NCBI GenBank assembly: GCA_028716025.1
Contig: JAQUQP010000025.1
Span: 1 to 16,300, forward strand
DNA: 16,300 bases
Source of the DNA: a bacterium
GTDB lineage: Bacteria; UBA6262
Direction: 5' to 3'
The position numbers and the translations under genes were made by a program. Positions within the stretch are counted from its first letter, which is position 1. Every line of letters begins with the position of its first letter. Below the pieces are notes generated by a model, which saw nothing but the letters and a program-made list of their open reading frames with translations, made no database searches and was not told the origin of the DNA. Positions 1 to 7,288 of this stretch are shown here, in pieces.

Positions 1-414
1 CAGCATTTGCTCGGCGACATTAATTGGCACGCCGAATTGCTGCAGGATATCTGCCTGCATACCCATTACTTCATAGAAATTAGCATATGCTTTCCCGGCC
101 GGGTGATGTGAAATTACCAGGTCAATTTTTTCGCCTTTAGCCCGCAACCGGTCGGCTAGCAATAACTCTGCTACATCAATATCTACCCCCAGCATAATGT
201 TTTTAACTTCAGTCCGGGGATCACCATACAAGATCCTGGTATCGGCATAAGGATTATTTAACCGGTCACGGTCAAAATTATCTTTAGCCTGGCCATCTAT
301 TTTCTGGTATTTTTGCCTGATTTTTTCCAGTCCTGCGTCAACTGTTTTTTGACCGCGGGGATCCTGTTTAATTCCAGCTTTCACCAGGAAATCATAGAAT
401 TCTTGCAGGCGCAT
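1..414 (-). CDS. NIF3-family protein, N-terminal part (runs off the window)
   Basis: Reading from an ATG at 412-414 to the window edge gives 138 codons of an open frame starting MRLQEFYDFLVKAG. The stretch around residues 91-120 (DRLRAKGEKIDLVISHHPAGK) carries a paired-histidine motif, His103-His104, followed by Pro. In the NIF3 / GTP cyclohydrolase 1 type 2-like family this motif supplies metal ligands of a dinuclear centre. The DTRILYGDP and GVDIDVAELLLADRL segments also fit the long NIF3-like proteins that databases label 'NGG1p interacting factor'. The usual length is near 300 residues, so the C-terminal half with the remaining metal ligands is outside the window. A GGAG lies a few bases upstream of the ATG, and the gene starts 15 bases after the rpsU stop, so the two are probably co-transcribed. 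The cellular role of the family is not settled; a hydrolase or metal-binding role is family knowledge, not shown here. Confidence 0.8.
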   Translation of the reverse strand, partial: MRLQEFYDFLVKAGIKQDPRGQKTVDAGLEKIRQKYQKIDGQAKDNFDRDRLNNPYADTRILYGDPRTEVKNIMLGVDIDVAELLLADRLRAKGEKIDLVISHHPAGKAYANFYEVMGMQADILQQFGVPINVAEQML

Positions 415-429
415 TGCTAGGCTCCATTA

Positions 430-624
430 TTAATAAGATTTTCTTTCTCTCCGACGGCGTTTCCGGTCTGCTTCTTTTTGTTTTTTGCGCCGCCTGACGC
501 CGGGGCTTTCATAGTATTCCCGCTTCTTGATCTCGGTCATTACCCCGTCTTTTTCACACTCTTTTTTAAATCTTTTCAAGGCCTCATCAATAGTCTCGTG
601 ATCCCTAATTTTTACTCCAGTCAC
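430..624 (-). CDS. rpsU: 30S ribosomal protein S21
   Basis: This is a 64-residue, strongly basic protein with the S21 pattern. An N-terminal beta segment (TGVKIRDHETIDEALKRF) is followed by KKECEKDGVMTEIKKREYYESPGVRRRKK and an Arg/Lys-rich tail. S21 binds the small subunit near the 3' end of 16S rRNA and assists initiation. I chose the GTG at 622-624. The frame extends three codons further to a TTG at 631-633, but that TTG directly abuts the SD sequence AGGAGGG and cannot use it, whereas the GTG sits 9 bases away. The gene follows dnaJ with its own putative promoter in the gap and precedes a NIF3-family gene by 15 bases. An S21 gene downstream of dnaJ is also the arrangement known from Firmicutes. 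Confidence 0.93.
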   Translation of the reverse strand: MTGVKIRDHETIDEALKRFKKECEKDGVMTEIKKREYYESPGVRRRKKQKEADRKRRRRERKSY

Positions 625-633
625 TCTAATCAA

Positions 634-640
634 CCCTCCT
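634..640 (-). promoter_or_regulatory. SD site that fixes the rpsU start
   Basis: On the minus strand the sequence is AGGAGGG followed by nine bases and GTG. Because the upstream in-frame TTG touches the SD, this site argues for the GTG start at 624. Confidence 0.75.
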
Positions 641-691
641 TAGTGTCGCCAAATTTAATTTATCCACAGCATACGACTTGACAAGAATTTA

Positions 692-720
692 AATATACCA
701 CAAACCCCTATAAGTTTCAA
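692..720 (-). promoter_or_regulatory. Putative sigma-70 type promoter for rpsU
   Basis: On the minus strand, TTGAAA (715-720) is separated by 17 bases from TATATT (692-697), followed by an AT-rich stretch. The predicted start of transcription, near 685, lies about 60 bases before the rpsU GTG. A second, weaker pair, TTGTCA (679-684) with TAAATT (657-662) at 16-base spacing, lies just downstream and is an alternative. No clear terminator separates dnaJ from this site, so rpsU may be read both from the heat-shock operon and from here. Confidence 0.5.
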
Positions 721-764
721 GGTATTTTTTGATTATTTATGACTGGTTCATTAACCTTTTCTTA

Positions 765-1916
765 TTAACCGCCAAGTTTCCAAAATCCTTTGGTTCCCCC
801 GCCTGATTTACTGTTTATTTGGTCATATTCCCGTAAGAGTTGTTTTTCTTTTTCACTTAAATTCTTGGGTACATCCACAATGACTTTTACCAACAGGTCT
901 CCCCTACCTTTACTCGAAAGATACGGAACTCCTTTTTGCCTTAATTTAAAGATCGTATGTCCTTGGGTCCCAGCCGGCACTTTCATCGTGACATTGCCTT
1001 CCAACGTGGCTACTGATATTTCCGCGCCTAAAGCTGCCTGGACAAAAGAAACATGTTTTTCCGCGACCAGGTCATTTCCTTCGCGTTCAAAATTGGGATC
1101 ATTCTTGACATGGATCATGACATACAGGTCACCGCTTGGACCGCCTCGTTCTCCGGCTTCTCCTTCACCGCGTACCCTGAGGCTTGAGCCTTCATCCACT
1201 CCAGCGGGAATTTTTACTTTGATCGTACTGGTCTTCGCCTCTTTGCCGGTCCCGCGGCAATCGCTGCAGGGAGCTTCAATTATGGTACCCTCGCCCTGGC
1301 ATTTTGGACAAGTTTGGACCATACTGAAAAATCCCTGGCTCATGCGCATTTTGCCTGCCCCTTTGCATGTGGGACAGGTTTTTTTACTAGAACCAGGCTT
1401 GGCCCCGGTTCCGCCGCAACTGGCGCAAGCTTCATGCCGCGGCACTTTAAGCGTTAATTCTGTACCGAACACAGCGTCACGGAATTCCAGGCTGGCATTA
1501 TATTGCAGATCAGATCCCCGGGACGCGCCGCCACGGCGGCCGGAACGACCGGGACGCTGTTGTCCGAAGACACCTTCTAAAATGTCCCCGAAAATATCGC
1601 CTATATCGCCCTGCGCGCCACCGCCGCCACCAAAGCCTGAAAAATCAAATCCGCCAAAACCAGGGCCGGCTCCGGGACCTCCGGCGCCAACCCCTGCATG
1701 GCCATACTGGTCGTACAATTGTTTTTTCTTAGAGTCGCTTAAGACTTCATAGGCTTCATTGATCTCTTTGAATTTCTCTTCTGCTTCCTTATTGCCCTGG
1801 TTCTTATCCGGATGATACTTCAAGGCTAATTGCCGGTAAGCATCCTTGATCTCCCTTTCATTAGCCGACCGGGAGACGCCTAAAATTTCATAGTAATCTC
1901 TTTTGCCATTAGCCAA
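765..1916 (-). CDS. dnaJ: Chaperone DnaJ (Hsp40), type I
   Basis: DnaJ stimulates the DnaK ATPase and delivers unfolded substrates in the cytoplasm. The 383-residue protein has the complete type I layout. The J domain occupies about residues 6-70, with HPD at 35-37. A Gly/Phe-rich linker runs over about 72-108, followed by a [12 protein letters not shown] segment. Four CxxCxGxG zinc-binding repeats start at Cys164, 181, 203 and 217, and the C-terminal substrate-binding domains follow. The length is normal. The first codon is TTG (1914-1916), with AAAGGAG seven bases upstream and no better ATG before the J domain. The gene follows dnaK with a 17-base gap and is the last gene of the CIRCE-controlled unit, apart from possible read-through into rpsU. 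Confidence 0.97.
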   Translation of the reverse strand: MANGKRDYYEILGVSRSANEREIKDAYRQLALKYHPDKNQGNKEAEEKFKEINEAYEVLSDSKKKQLYDQYGHAGVGAGGPGAGPGFGGFDFSGFGGGGGAQGDIGDIFGDILEGVFGQQRPGRSGRRGGASRGSDLQYNASLEFRDAVFGTELTLKVPRHEACASCGGTGAKPGSSKKTCPTCKGAGKMRMSQGFFSMVQTCPKCQGEGTIIEAPCSDCRGTGKEAKTSTIKVKIPAGVDEGSSLRVRGEGEAGERGGPSGDLYVMIHVKNDPNFEREGNDLVAEKHVSFVQAALGAEISVATLEGNVTMKVPAGTQGHTIFKLRQKGVPYLSSKGRGDLLVKVIVDVPKNLSEKEKQLLREYDQINSKSGGGTKGFWKLGG

Positions 1917-1923
1917 TGAGCAG

Positions 1924-1930
1924 CTCCTTT
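1924..1930 (-). promoter_or_regulatory. SD site supporting the TTG start of dnaJ
   Basis: AAAGGAG on the minus strand lies seven bases before the TTG at 1914-1916. This supports a non-ATG start for dnaJ. Confidence 0.7.
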
Positions 1931-1933
1931 ATT

Positions 1934-3823
1934 TTATTTATTCTTCTTATCGTCATCCACTATTTCAGCGTCTACTACTTTGTCTTCTGAATTTCCCGGA
2001 CTTTGTTGTTGCTCTCCTGGTCCTCCGGCAGGCTGTTCTCCTGCCCCGGCAGCGCCTGGCTGCCCTTTATTGGCATTAGCCTGCTTATAAACTTCTTCGG
2101 CTAATTTATGGCTGGCAGTCATCAATTTCTCTTTGGTCTGTTTGATCTTTTCAATATCAGTGCCTTTCAGCGCTTCCTTAGCGTCAGCCAAAGCCTGGTC
2201 TATTTTCAGCCGTTCTTCCTGGCTGACTTTGTCACCTTGCTCGCGCAGGGTTTTTTCCACTGAATACACTAAAGTATCTGCTTCATTCTTTACTTCGATC
2301 TCTTCTTTGCGTTTCTTGTCTTCATCAGCAAACTGCTCAGCTTGTTTCACCATTTTATCTATATCTTCTTTAGATAATTTATTAGGAGCAGTGATCTTGA
2401 TGGACTGTTCTTTACCCGTGCCCAGGTCCTTGGCCAGCACATGCAGGATACCATTGGCATCGATATCAAACGTCACTTCAATTTGCGGCAAGCCGCGCGG
2501 CGCCGGGGGAATTCCCACTAATTCAAAACGTCCCAGCGTGACATTATCCTTAGCCATTTGCCGCTCACCTTGCAGGACATGGATATCCACGGCTGGCTGG
2601 TTATCGGCGGCAGTGCTGAAAACCTGGCTTTTCTTCACCGGGATCGTAGTGTTACGCTCGATCAATTTGGTGAAAACAGCGCCTAAGGTTTCGATACCCA
2701 GTGATAACGGGGTAACGTCCAGCAGCAAAATATCCTTTACTTCACCGCCGAGCACTCCACCCTGGATCGCTGCGCCCATGGCTACGCATTCCATCGGATC
2801 AACACCGCGTTCCACTTTTTTACCGACATAATCTTCCACGAATTTCTGTACGATCGGCATACGGGTCGGCCCGCCAACCAGGATCACCCTGGCTATATCA
2901 TTGGGAGTCAGTTTCGCGTCGTTGAGCGCCAGTTCTATGGAATGTTTGCACTTCTGCACGATCGGCTGTACAATATTGTCCAGCGTGCTGCGCGTCAACT
3001 TCATGGTCAAATGTTTTGGCCCGGTGCTGTCAGCAGTAATAAACGGCAGGTTAATGTCAGTTTCCATGACATTGGAAAGTTCGATCTTCGCTTTTTCCGC
3101 CGCTTCTTTCAACCGCTGTACCGCCATATTGTCATTACGCAGGTCGATCCCTACATTCTTCTTAAATTCATTGGCAATATAATCGATCAAGGAATTATCC
3201 ATATCAGTCCCGCCCAGCTGGGTATCTCCGGATGTGGAAATTACCTCAAATACGCCTTTGCCAAAGTCCATAATGGTCACGTCCAGGGTGCCGCCACCCA
3301 GGTCGAATACCAATATTTTCTCTTCCTTGCCTTTTTTGTCCACTCCATAAGCCAGGCAAGCCGCGGTCGGTTCATTGATAATACGGATCACGTCCAAACC
3401 GGCAATAGTGCCGGCATCCTTGGTCGCTTGCCGTTGGTTGTCATTAAAATAAGCCGGTACCGTGATCACTGCCTTTTCTACCTTGTCCCCTAAAAACGCT
3501 TCAGCATCGCGTTTGATCTTTTGCAGAATGAACGCGGATATCTGCTGGGGAGTATATTCCTTGCCAAAGACCTTATATTTGTGGTCTGTGCCCATTTTAC
3601 GTTTGGCAGCGTAAATAGTGCCGTCTGGATTGGATACCAGCTGCCTTTTAGCCGGTTCGCCAACCAGCAGATCGTTATCTTTGGTAAAAGCTACGTATGA
3701 TGGGAAAGCCTTCCCCCCAATACTGGTCCCTTCCGCGCTGGGAATGATCGTCGCCTTACCTCCTTCCAATACAGCTGCCGCTGAATTGGATGTTCCTAAG
3801 TCAATACCAATTATCTTACTCAT
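1934..3823 (-). CDS. dnaK: Chaperone DnaK (Hsp70)
   Basis: This 629-residue ATP-dependent chaperone is full length. The nucleotide-binding domain opens with [14 protein letters not shown] and includes [17 protein letters not shown], the [13 protein letters not shown] phosphate loop, a conserved Thr in SGDTQLGG and VGGPTRMP. The interdomain linker contains [15 protein letters not shown]. The substrate-binding domain, helical lid and a Gly/Gln-rich tail ending in [14 protein letters not shown] follow. A good SD (AAGGAGG) lies just before the ATG. The phosphate loop reads GTSNS instead of the common GTTNS. Subdomain IB is short ([17 protein letters not shown]) and lacks the insert of roughly 20 residues seen in proteobacterial DnaK. 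In both respects, and in [16 protein letters not shown], it resembles the DnaK subgroup I associate with archaea and some deep-branching bacteria. It is preceded by grpE (41-base gap) and followed by dnaJ. Confidence 0.98.
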   Translation of the reverse strand: MSKIIGIDLGTSNSAAAVLEGGKATIIPSAEGTSIGGKAFPSYVAFTKDNDLLVGEPAKRQLVSNPDGTIYAAKRKMGTDHKYKVFGKEYTPQQISAFILQKIKRDAEAFLGDKVEKAVITVPAYFNDNQRQATKDAGTIAGLDVIRIINEPTAACLAYGVDKKGKEEKILVFDLGGGTLDVTIMDFGKGVFEVISTSGDTQLGGTDMDNSLIDYIANEFKKNVGIDLRNDNMAVQRLKEAAEKAKIELSNVMETDINLPFITADSTGPKHLTMKLTRSTLDNIVQPIVQKCKHSIELALNDAKLTPNDIARVILVGGPTRMPIVQKFVEDYVGKKVERGVDPMECVAMGAAIQGGVLGGEVKDILLLDVTPLSLGIETLGAVFTKLIERNTTIPVKKSQVFSTAADNQPAVDIHVLQGERQMAKDNVTLGRFELVGIPPAPRGLPQIEVTFDIDANGILHVLAKDLGTGKEQSIKITAPNKLSKEDIDKMVKQAEQFADEDKKRKEEIEVKNEADTLVYSVEKTLREQGDKVSQEERLKIDQALADAKEALKGTDIEKIKQTKEKLMTASHKLAEEVYKQANANKGQPGAAGAGEQPAGGPGEQQQSPGNSEDKVVDAEIVDDDKKNK

Positions 3824-3864
3824 AAAATCCTCCTTCTCCTTTATTGTTTTTTATATGTTTAAAG

Positions 3865-4413
3865 TTACTCTTGCTTGTTTTTCTTTTTGGCCACTTTTAC
3901 CAGTGACGGCCGGATCACTTTACCTTTAAAACTATACCCTTTTTGGATCTCTTCCAGGATATCATCATCCTCATGATCAGCGCTTTCTTCCTGGCTGACC
4001 ACATGATGCAAACTGGGATCTAACTTCTCTTCTTGTGTTTTGATCTGCTCAACCCCTTCCTGTTTTAAAAATTGCTTAAATTCCTTTTCGATCATCACCA
4101 ACCCTTCTAAGATCGTTTTGTGATTATCATGTTCACGCGCGGCTTTCAAGGCCCGATCCACGTTATCGATGAACGGCAGCATTTTCAAAAGCACGTCTTC
4201 CTGGCCGAATTTCACCAGGTCCAGCTTTTCTTTTTCCACTCTCCGGCGGTAATTCTCAAATTCCGCTTTCAGGCGCAGAAGCTGGTCATAGTATTCCGTA
4301 GCCTTTTTCTTTTGTTCTGATAATGATTCCTGCAGCAATGCCTGCTCGTTAAGTTTTTGCTCCAAAGCCAGCTGGTCCAGGCTTTTTTCTTCATTATTTT
4401 TTTCTTGGTTCAC
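3865..4413 (-). CDS. grpE: Nucleotide exchange factor GrpE
   Basis: GrpE releases ADP from DnaK. The 182-residue protein has an acidic, Gln/Glu-rich N-terminus and a long helical coiled-coil region. The family core ENYRRRVEKEK...LLKMLPFIDNVDRAL follows at about residues 52-90. The C-terminal beta domain ends in GYSFKGKVIRPSLVKVAKKK, a typical GrpE signature. The start is GTG (4411-4413), with AAAGGAG seven bases upstream and no ATG at the family N-terminus. The start lies inside the end of hrcA, so the two genes overlap by 20 bases, which suggests translational coupling. Confidence 0.97.
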   Translation of the reverse strand: MNQEKNNEEKSLDQLALEQKLNEQALLQESLSEQKKKATEYYDQLLRLKAEFENYRRRVEKEKLDLVKFGQEDVLLKMLPFIDNVDRALKAAREHDNHKTILEGLVMIEKEFKQFLKQEGVEQIKTQEEKLDPSLHHVVSQEESADHEDDDILEEIQKGYSFKGKVIRPSLVKVAKKKNKQE

Positions 4414-5464
4414 GCTTAGGCTCCTTTGTCGTCTTGCTTAAGGTTTTATTTATCAGTTTGGAAAAGTAGTTCACCAGGGCGATCATTTTTGAGTATTCCA
4501 TCCGCTTTGGCCCGATTATGCCTAATGCTCCCAGGGTCTTATCCCCGGCCCGGTAGGTGGAGGTAACAATGCTGCATTCCTGCAGTTCCTTACATGGTGT
4601 TTCTTCCCCGATTATGACCTTGATCCCCTCATGGCTCACTTTTTCTTCCAACAATTCGCACAGCATCTTTTTCTCATCTATTACCTTAAAAATATTGCGG
4701 ACTTTGTCATAATCGGCAAAATCAGGCTGGCTGAGAATATTGCTGGTGCCTTCAAGATATAATTCCCCTTCTTCATCCAGCGCAAAGGCCTGTTGCACCA
4801 GTTTCTCCATAATGCTGATATACTTGACCTGCTTGCTTTTCTCCTGCTGCAACCGCTTGAATATTTCCGTGCCTATATCATTAACGCTGATGCCATAGAC
4901 ATTTTTGTTAAGCATCCGGTTGATGGACAAGAGTTCAGTGGAATTAACATCCTGGTCAACATCAATGATCTTATGCCGGATCAACCCCGCGTCAGTAACT
5001 AGTACAGCCAATACCCGGTCCCGGTCCAGTTTGACCAGTTCCAAACGCTTCAAGTGATCAGCTGCCGGACTCGGGGTTAGTACAAAACCGGTATAATGGG
5101 AGAGCATTGACAGCATCTTGCTGGTCTCTTGCATTACCGAATCCAAAGCCCCGCGCTGTGATTCATATTCTCTTTCTATCCGTTGCTCCTCTTCCTGGGT
5201 CAGTTGCTGCAACTGCATCAGGCTGTCAACATAAAAACGATATCCCTTATCAGTCGGCACCCGGCCGCTGGAAGTATGCGGATGGGTCAGGTAGCCTTCT
5301 TTCTCCAGGGCAGCCAGGATATTCCGTACCGTAGCCGGGCTCACTTCCAGCTTATTCTTTTCAATGATTGTCTCAGAGCCCACTGGTTTACCGGTACGAA
5401 TAAAATGGTGAATGACTATCTGTAACACTTTCTGTTTGCGCTCTTCTAAAGATATCCTGGTCAT
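4394..5464 (-). CDS. hrcA: Heat-inducible transcription repressor HrcA
   Basis: HrcA represses class I heat-shock genes by binding the CIRCE operator. Its folding depends on chaperonin, which couples repression to the load of misfolded protein. The 356-residue protein has an N-terminal winged-helix domain (about 1-75) with the motifs IRTGKPVGSETI, SPATVRNILAALEKEGYLTHPHTSSGRVPTDKGYRFYV. A GAF-like regulatory domain with an inserted dimerisation segment follows, and near the C-terminus comes GALGIIGPKRMEYSKMIALVNYFSKLI. The length is normal. The ATG at 5462-5464 has only a modest SD (GAAGGG). The gene is first in its operon, and a perfect CIRCE lies 39 bases upstream, so it should autoregulate. 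It overlaps grpE by 20 bases. Confidence 0.97.
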   Translation of the reverse strand: MTRISLEERKQKVLQIVIHHFIRTGKPVGSETIIEKNKLEVSPATVRNILAALEKEGYLTHPHTSSGRVPTDKGYRFYVDSLMQLQQLTQEEEQRIEREYESQRGALDSVMQETSKMLSMLSHYTGFVLTPSPAADHLKRLELVKLDRDRVLAVLVTDAGLIRHKIIDVDQDVNSTELLSINRMLNKNVYGISVNDIGTEIFKRLQQEKSKQVKYISIMEKLVQQAFALDEEGELYLEGTSNILSQPDFADYDKVRNIFKVIDEKKMLCELLEEKVSHEGIKVIIGEETPCKELQECSIVTSTYRAGDKTLGALGIIGPKRMEYSKMIALVNYFSKLINKTLSKTTKEPKREPRKK

Positions 5465-5502
5465 ACATACCCTTCAAAACAAAATTAGGGATTAAAAACA
5501 AA

Positions 5503-5529
5503 TTAGCACTCTAATATCTAGAGTGCTAA
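5503..5529 (-). promoter_or_regulatory. CIRCE operator (HrcA binding site)
   Basis: The palindrome TTAGCACTC-N9-GAGTGCTAA matches the CIRCE consensus at all 18 arm positions. It shares one base with the -10 element of the hrcA promoter and covers the expected start of transcription, so bound HrcA would block RNA polymerase. Only one copy is present in the window. Confidence 0.97.
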
Positions 5530-5557
5530 TATTATCATAACTATAAAAACCTGTCAA
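5529..5557 (-). promoter_or_regulatory. Promoter of the hrcA-grpE-dnaK-dnaJ operon
   Basis: On the minus strand TTGACA (5552-5557) is followed by 17 bases and TAATAT (5529-5534), close to the sigma-70 consensus. CIRCE starts at the last base of the -10 box. The inferred leader from the start site to the hrcA ATG is about 55 bases. Confidence 0.88.
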
Positions 5558-5574
5558 GAGAAAAAAATCACCGT

Positions 5575-5916
5575 CTAATCTTCATATTTATCCAGTTTAA
5601 TTGACAGCCGCACATTATCGCTGGTTTTCTGTTTTCCGCGATTATTGGCATACTTCTCGGATCTTTCCGCCTCTATCGGCGAAGGTGGACGTACGATCCT
5701 GTCTTTATCCCACCAAGGCCTCTGCGCAACTATGGGCCGGACCGGTTTGTTCTTATCCCACCAGGGATTGGCTACTGTTTCTTCGCGAACCGGGCGTTCT
5801 TTATCCCACCAAGGCAAAGATTGCCGTTCTTCACGGGTAATCTGATGGGTTTGCACAGCAAAAGCTGTGTTTGCCCATAGCAACATGCTCAATAATAGGA
5901 TAGTTACGTACTTCAT
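5575..5916 (-). CDS. Small secreted protein with three PWWDK repeats, unrecognised
   Basis: I do not recognise this 113-residue protein. Residues 1-20 form a clear signal peptide: a Lys near the start, a hydrophobic core, and an end in TAFA before VQT, a plausible signal peptidase I site. The mature part holds three copies of PWWDKx[RK]xVR at residues 35-44, 51-60 and 67-76, with a period of exactly 16 residues. A basic, polar tail of about 35 residues follows. No Cys remains in the mature part, and there is no lipobox or second membrane segment. A good SD (CAGGAG) precedes the ATG. It has its own putative promoter and lies between a terminator-like hairpin after hemW and the heat-shock promoter, so it is probably transcribed alone. 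The tryptophan pairs could suggest binding to carbohydrate, peptidoglycan or membrane, but that is speculation. The signal peptide and intact repeats make a chance open frame unlikely. Confidence 0.75.
   Translation of the reverse strand: MKYVTILLLSMLLWANTAFAVQTHQITREERQSLPWWDKERPVREETVANPWWDKNKPVRPIVAQRPWWDKDRIVRPPSPIEAERSEKYANNRGKQKTSDNVRLSIKLDKYED
5705..5814 (-). repeat. Three 48-base spaced repeats coding for PWWDK
   Basis: Near-identical 14-base cores (TTATCCCACCAAGG on the plus strand, with one A-to-G change in the middle copy) start at 5705, 5753 and 5801, exactly 48 bases apart. The bases between them have diverged much more. This looks like an old internal duplication with the motif kept under selection. 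Confidence 0.8.
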
Positions 5917-5952
5917 AGCTTGTCTCCTGCCTTAATACCCTTACCTTATATA

Positions 5953-5981
5953 TAAATACCATAAAAATGGGTATTTTTCAA
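5953..5981 (-). promoter_or_regulatory. Putative promoter of the WWDK gene
   Basis: On the minus strand TTGAAA (5976-5981) is followed by 17 bases and TATTTA (5953-5958), then more AT-rich sequence. It lies about 40 bases before the ATG of the WWDK gene and just after the hairpin that seems to end the hemW transcript. The -35 box equals that of the proposed rpsU promoter. Confidence 0.5.
5954..5976 (-). promoter_or_regulatory. Palindrome spanning the WWDK promoter spacer, possible operator
   Basis: AAATACC and GGTATTT form a 7-base inverted repeat with 9 bases between, overlapping both promoter boxes. The inner bases extend the symmetry (CAT...ATG). The position fits a repressor site, but no regulator is identified. 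Confidence 0.35.
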
Positions 5982-6000
5982 GTGTTTCCTGAAGCCCTAA

Positions 6001-6034
6001 AACTAAAAGTTGCCCCTCTAGGAGCAAGGCAACT
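6001..6034 (-). terminator. Terminator-like hairpin after hemW
   Basis: On the minus strand, AGTTGCC and GGCAACT (6028-6034 and 6009-6015) form a 7-base stem around 12 bases. A T-rich run TTTTAGTTTTAG follows. It lies 35 bases past the hemW stop and before the WWDK promoter. The loop is large and the T run is interrupted, so strength is uncertain. Confidence 0.55.
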
Positions 6035-6068
6035 CAATGGACAAATACAATATAATGGCTAATTTTTA

Positions 6069-7193
6069 CTATACAAAACGCTGGAATACCTGATTGGCGA
6101 TCATGAGCCCGTGATCAGTCAGTTTCACCATGCCTTCTTCTTCCTTTAGTAATCCCTGATTGGACAAAATCTTGATAGTAGGACCATAAAGCTGGTCAAT
6201 ATTTGTCTTAAATCTTTTTTGCAGGTCATCCATCTTAAAACCATCAAGTAATCTTAAATTCAGCATGATGGTCTCACCGATGATCTTGTTCAATTTCAAA
6301 GCTTCCTTTTCACTAGTGGCATAATCATTGCCAAATACTTTTTCTATATATTGGGGTATTTCCTTCACATTAGTATAGCGCACCCGGCCCATATAAGAGG
6401 TGGCTCCGGCCCCCAACCCTACGTATTCTTCATTTCGCCAGTAAATCTGGTTATGCCGGCAACGTTTGCCTGGCTTAGCAAAATTGGATATTTCATAATG
6501 CTCATAACCATTGGCTTTCAGTAGTTTAACCGCGTTCTCATACATCTCTGCTTCTAATTCTTCATCTATCTTTTTTATTCTTCCCGCCTTGAGATCCTGG
6601 CCAAAAGGAGTTCCCTCTTCAATGGTCAGGGAATACAGGGAAATATGTTCCGGATCCACTTCTAGCACTCCGGCTAAGGTGTCCTGCCACTCTTCCCCGG
6701 TCTGCCAAGGCAGGCCATATATCAGATCGACGTTAATATTGGTAAATCCAGCCTGCCGGGCGTATTGAAAAGTACTGATAAAATCTTCTACCGTATGTAT
6801 ACGTCCCAGTTTTTTTAGTGATTCATTATTAAAGGTCTGTAATCCGATACTTAGCCGATTGACCCCGTTCATCTTGATAACTTTCAACTTCTCCAAAGTA
6901 CAACTGCCGGGATTGGTTTCCATAGTTATCTCGGCCCGGTCAGCGACATAAAAGTTACGCCGGATCGAATCAAACAACCTGGTAATATCATTAATTGCCA
7001 ATAAACTGGGCGTTCCCCCACCTATATATATGGTATCCACTACTGAAACATGGACCTTATACATGAACAATTCCTGCGTCAAAGCAGAAAGATACTTAGG
7101 CAGAAGATGGTTCATACCCGCGTAAGAGTTAAAATCGCAATAATTACATTTCTGCTGGCAAAAAGGAAAATGAAGATATAAGCCTACACCCAT
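6069..7193 (-). CDS. hemW: Radical SAM protein HemW (heme chaperone)
   Basis: HemW was long annotated as oxygen-independent coproporphyrinogen III oxidase. In characterised cases it is a radical-SAM heme-binding chaperone that inserts heme into respiratory enzymes. The 374-residue protein opens with LYLHFPFCQQKCNYCDFNSY. Cys12, Cys16 and Cys19 form the CxxxCxxC cluster, and Asp-Phe follow directly. True HemN has a further Cys there, so the HemW assignment is better. Other family segments are DTIYIGGGTPSLL, TMETNPGS, GVNRLSIGLQTFNNE, NVDLIYGLPWQT and, in the C-terminal domain, YVGLGAGATSYM. The length is usual. The ATG is preceded by GAGG. The gene follows the SPFH gene after an 89-base gap and is the last before a terminator-like hairpin. 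Confidence 0.92.
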   Translation of the reverse strand: MGVGLYLHFPFCQQKCNYCDFNSYAGMNHLLPKYLSALTQELFMYKVHVSVVDTIYIGGGTPSLLAINDITRLFDSIRRNFYVADRAEITMETNPGSCTLEKLKVIKMNGVNRLSIGLQTFNNESLKKLGRIHTVEDFISTFQYARQAGFTNINVDLIYGLPWQTGEEWQDTLAGVLEVDPEHISLYSLTIEEGTPFGQDLKAGRIKKIDEELEAEMYENAVKLLKANGYEHYEISNFAKPGKRCRHNQIYWRNEEYVGLGAGATSYMGRVRYTNVKEIPQYIEKVFGNDYATSEKEALKLNKIIGETIMLNLRLLDGFKMDDLQKRFKTNIDQLYGPTIKILSNQGLLKEEEGMVKLTDHGLMIANQVFQRFV

Positions 7194-7235
7194 AGTAAAT
7201 CCTCGTTAGACGGTTGTCGGTTAGGAAGCCCGATT

Positions 7236-7288
7236 AAGTAGTTGTTTTTTATAAGAATGCCATAAGAACTACGAGTATGCAACTACTT
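7236..7288 (-). repeat. 9-base inverted repeat between the SPFH gene and hemW
   Basis: AAGTAGTTG (7236-7244) and CAACTACTT (7280-7288) are perfect inverted copies with 35 bases between. The right arm contains the stop codon of the SPFH gene. In the direction of the genes no T run follows, so it is not a classical terminator. The loop also holds two ATAAGAA copies 11 bases apart. Confidence 0.45.

Noticed and set aside
721..764. Possible terminator after dnaJ
   Set aside because: Only a 4-base GGTT/AACC stem is present and no T run follows, too weak to call.
790..1752. A 320-codon open frame on the plus strand
   Set aside because: It is the exact antisense of dnaJ, has a proline/serine-rich composition typical of shadows of Gly-rich genes, and has no convincing ribosome site. 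dnaJ is certain.
2133..3493. Several plus-strand open frames of 93 to 232 codons
   Set aside because: All lie opposite dnaK and show no domain or signal pattern; they are shadows of a highly conserved gene.
5601..5845. Plus-strand open frames opposite the WWDK gene
   Set aside because: They also contain internal repeats (YPTKA, LSHQG), but only because the DNA repeats. The minus strand has an SD, a promoter and a signal peptide, so it is the coding strand.
5575..5920. Idea that the three WWDK units are a CRISPR-like or tandem DNA repeat
   Set aside because: The units lie in frame inside a coding region, with only short conserved cores and no direct-repeat/spacer structure of CRISPR.
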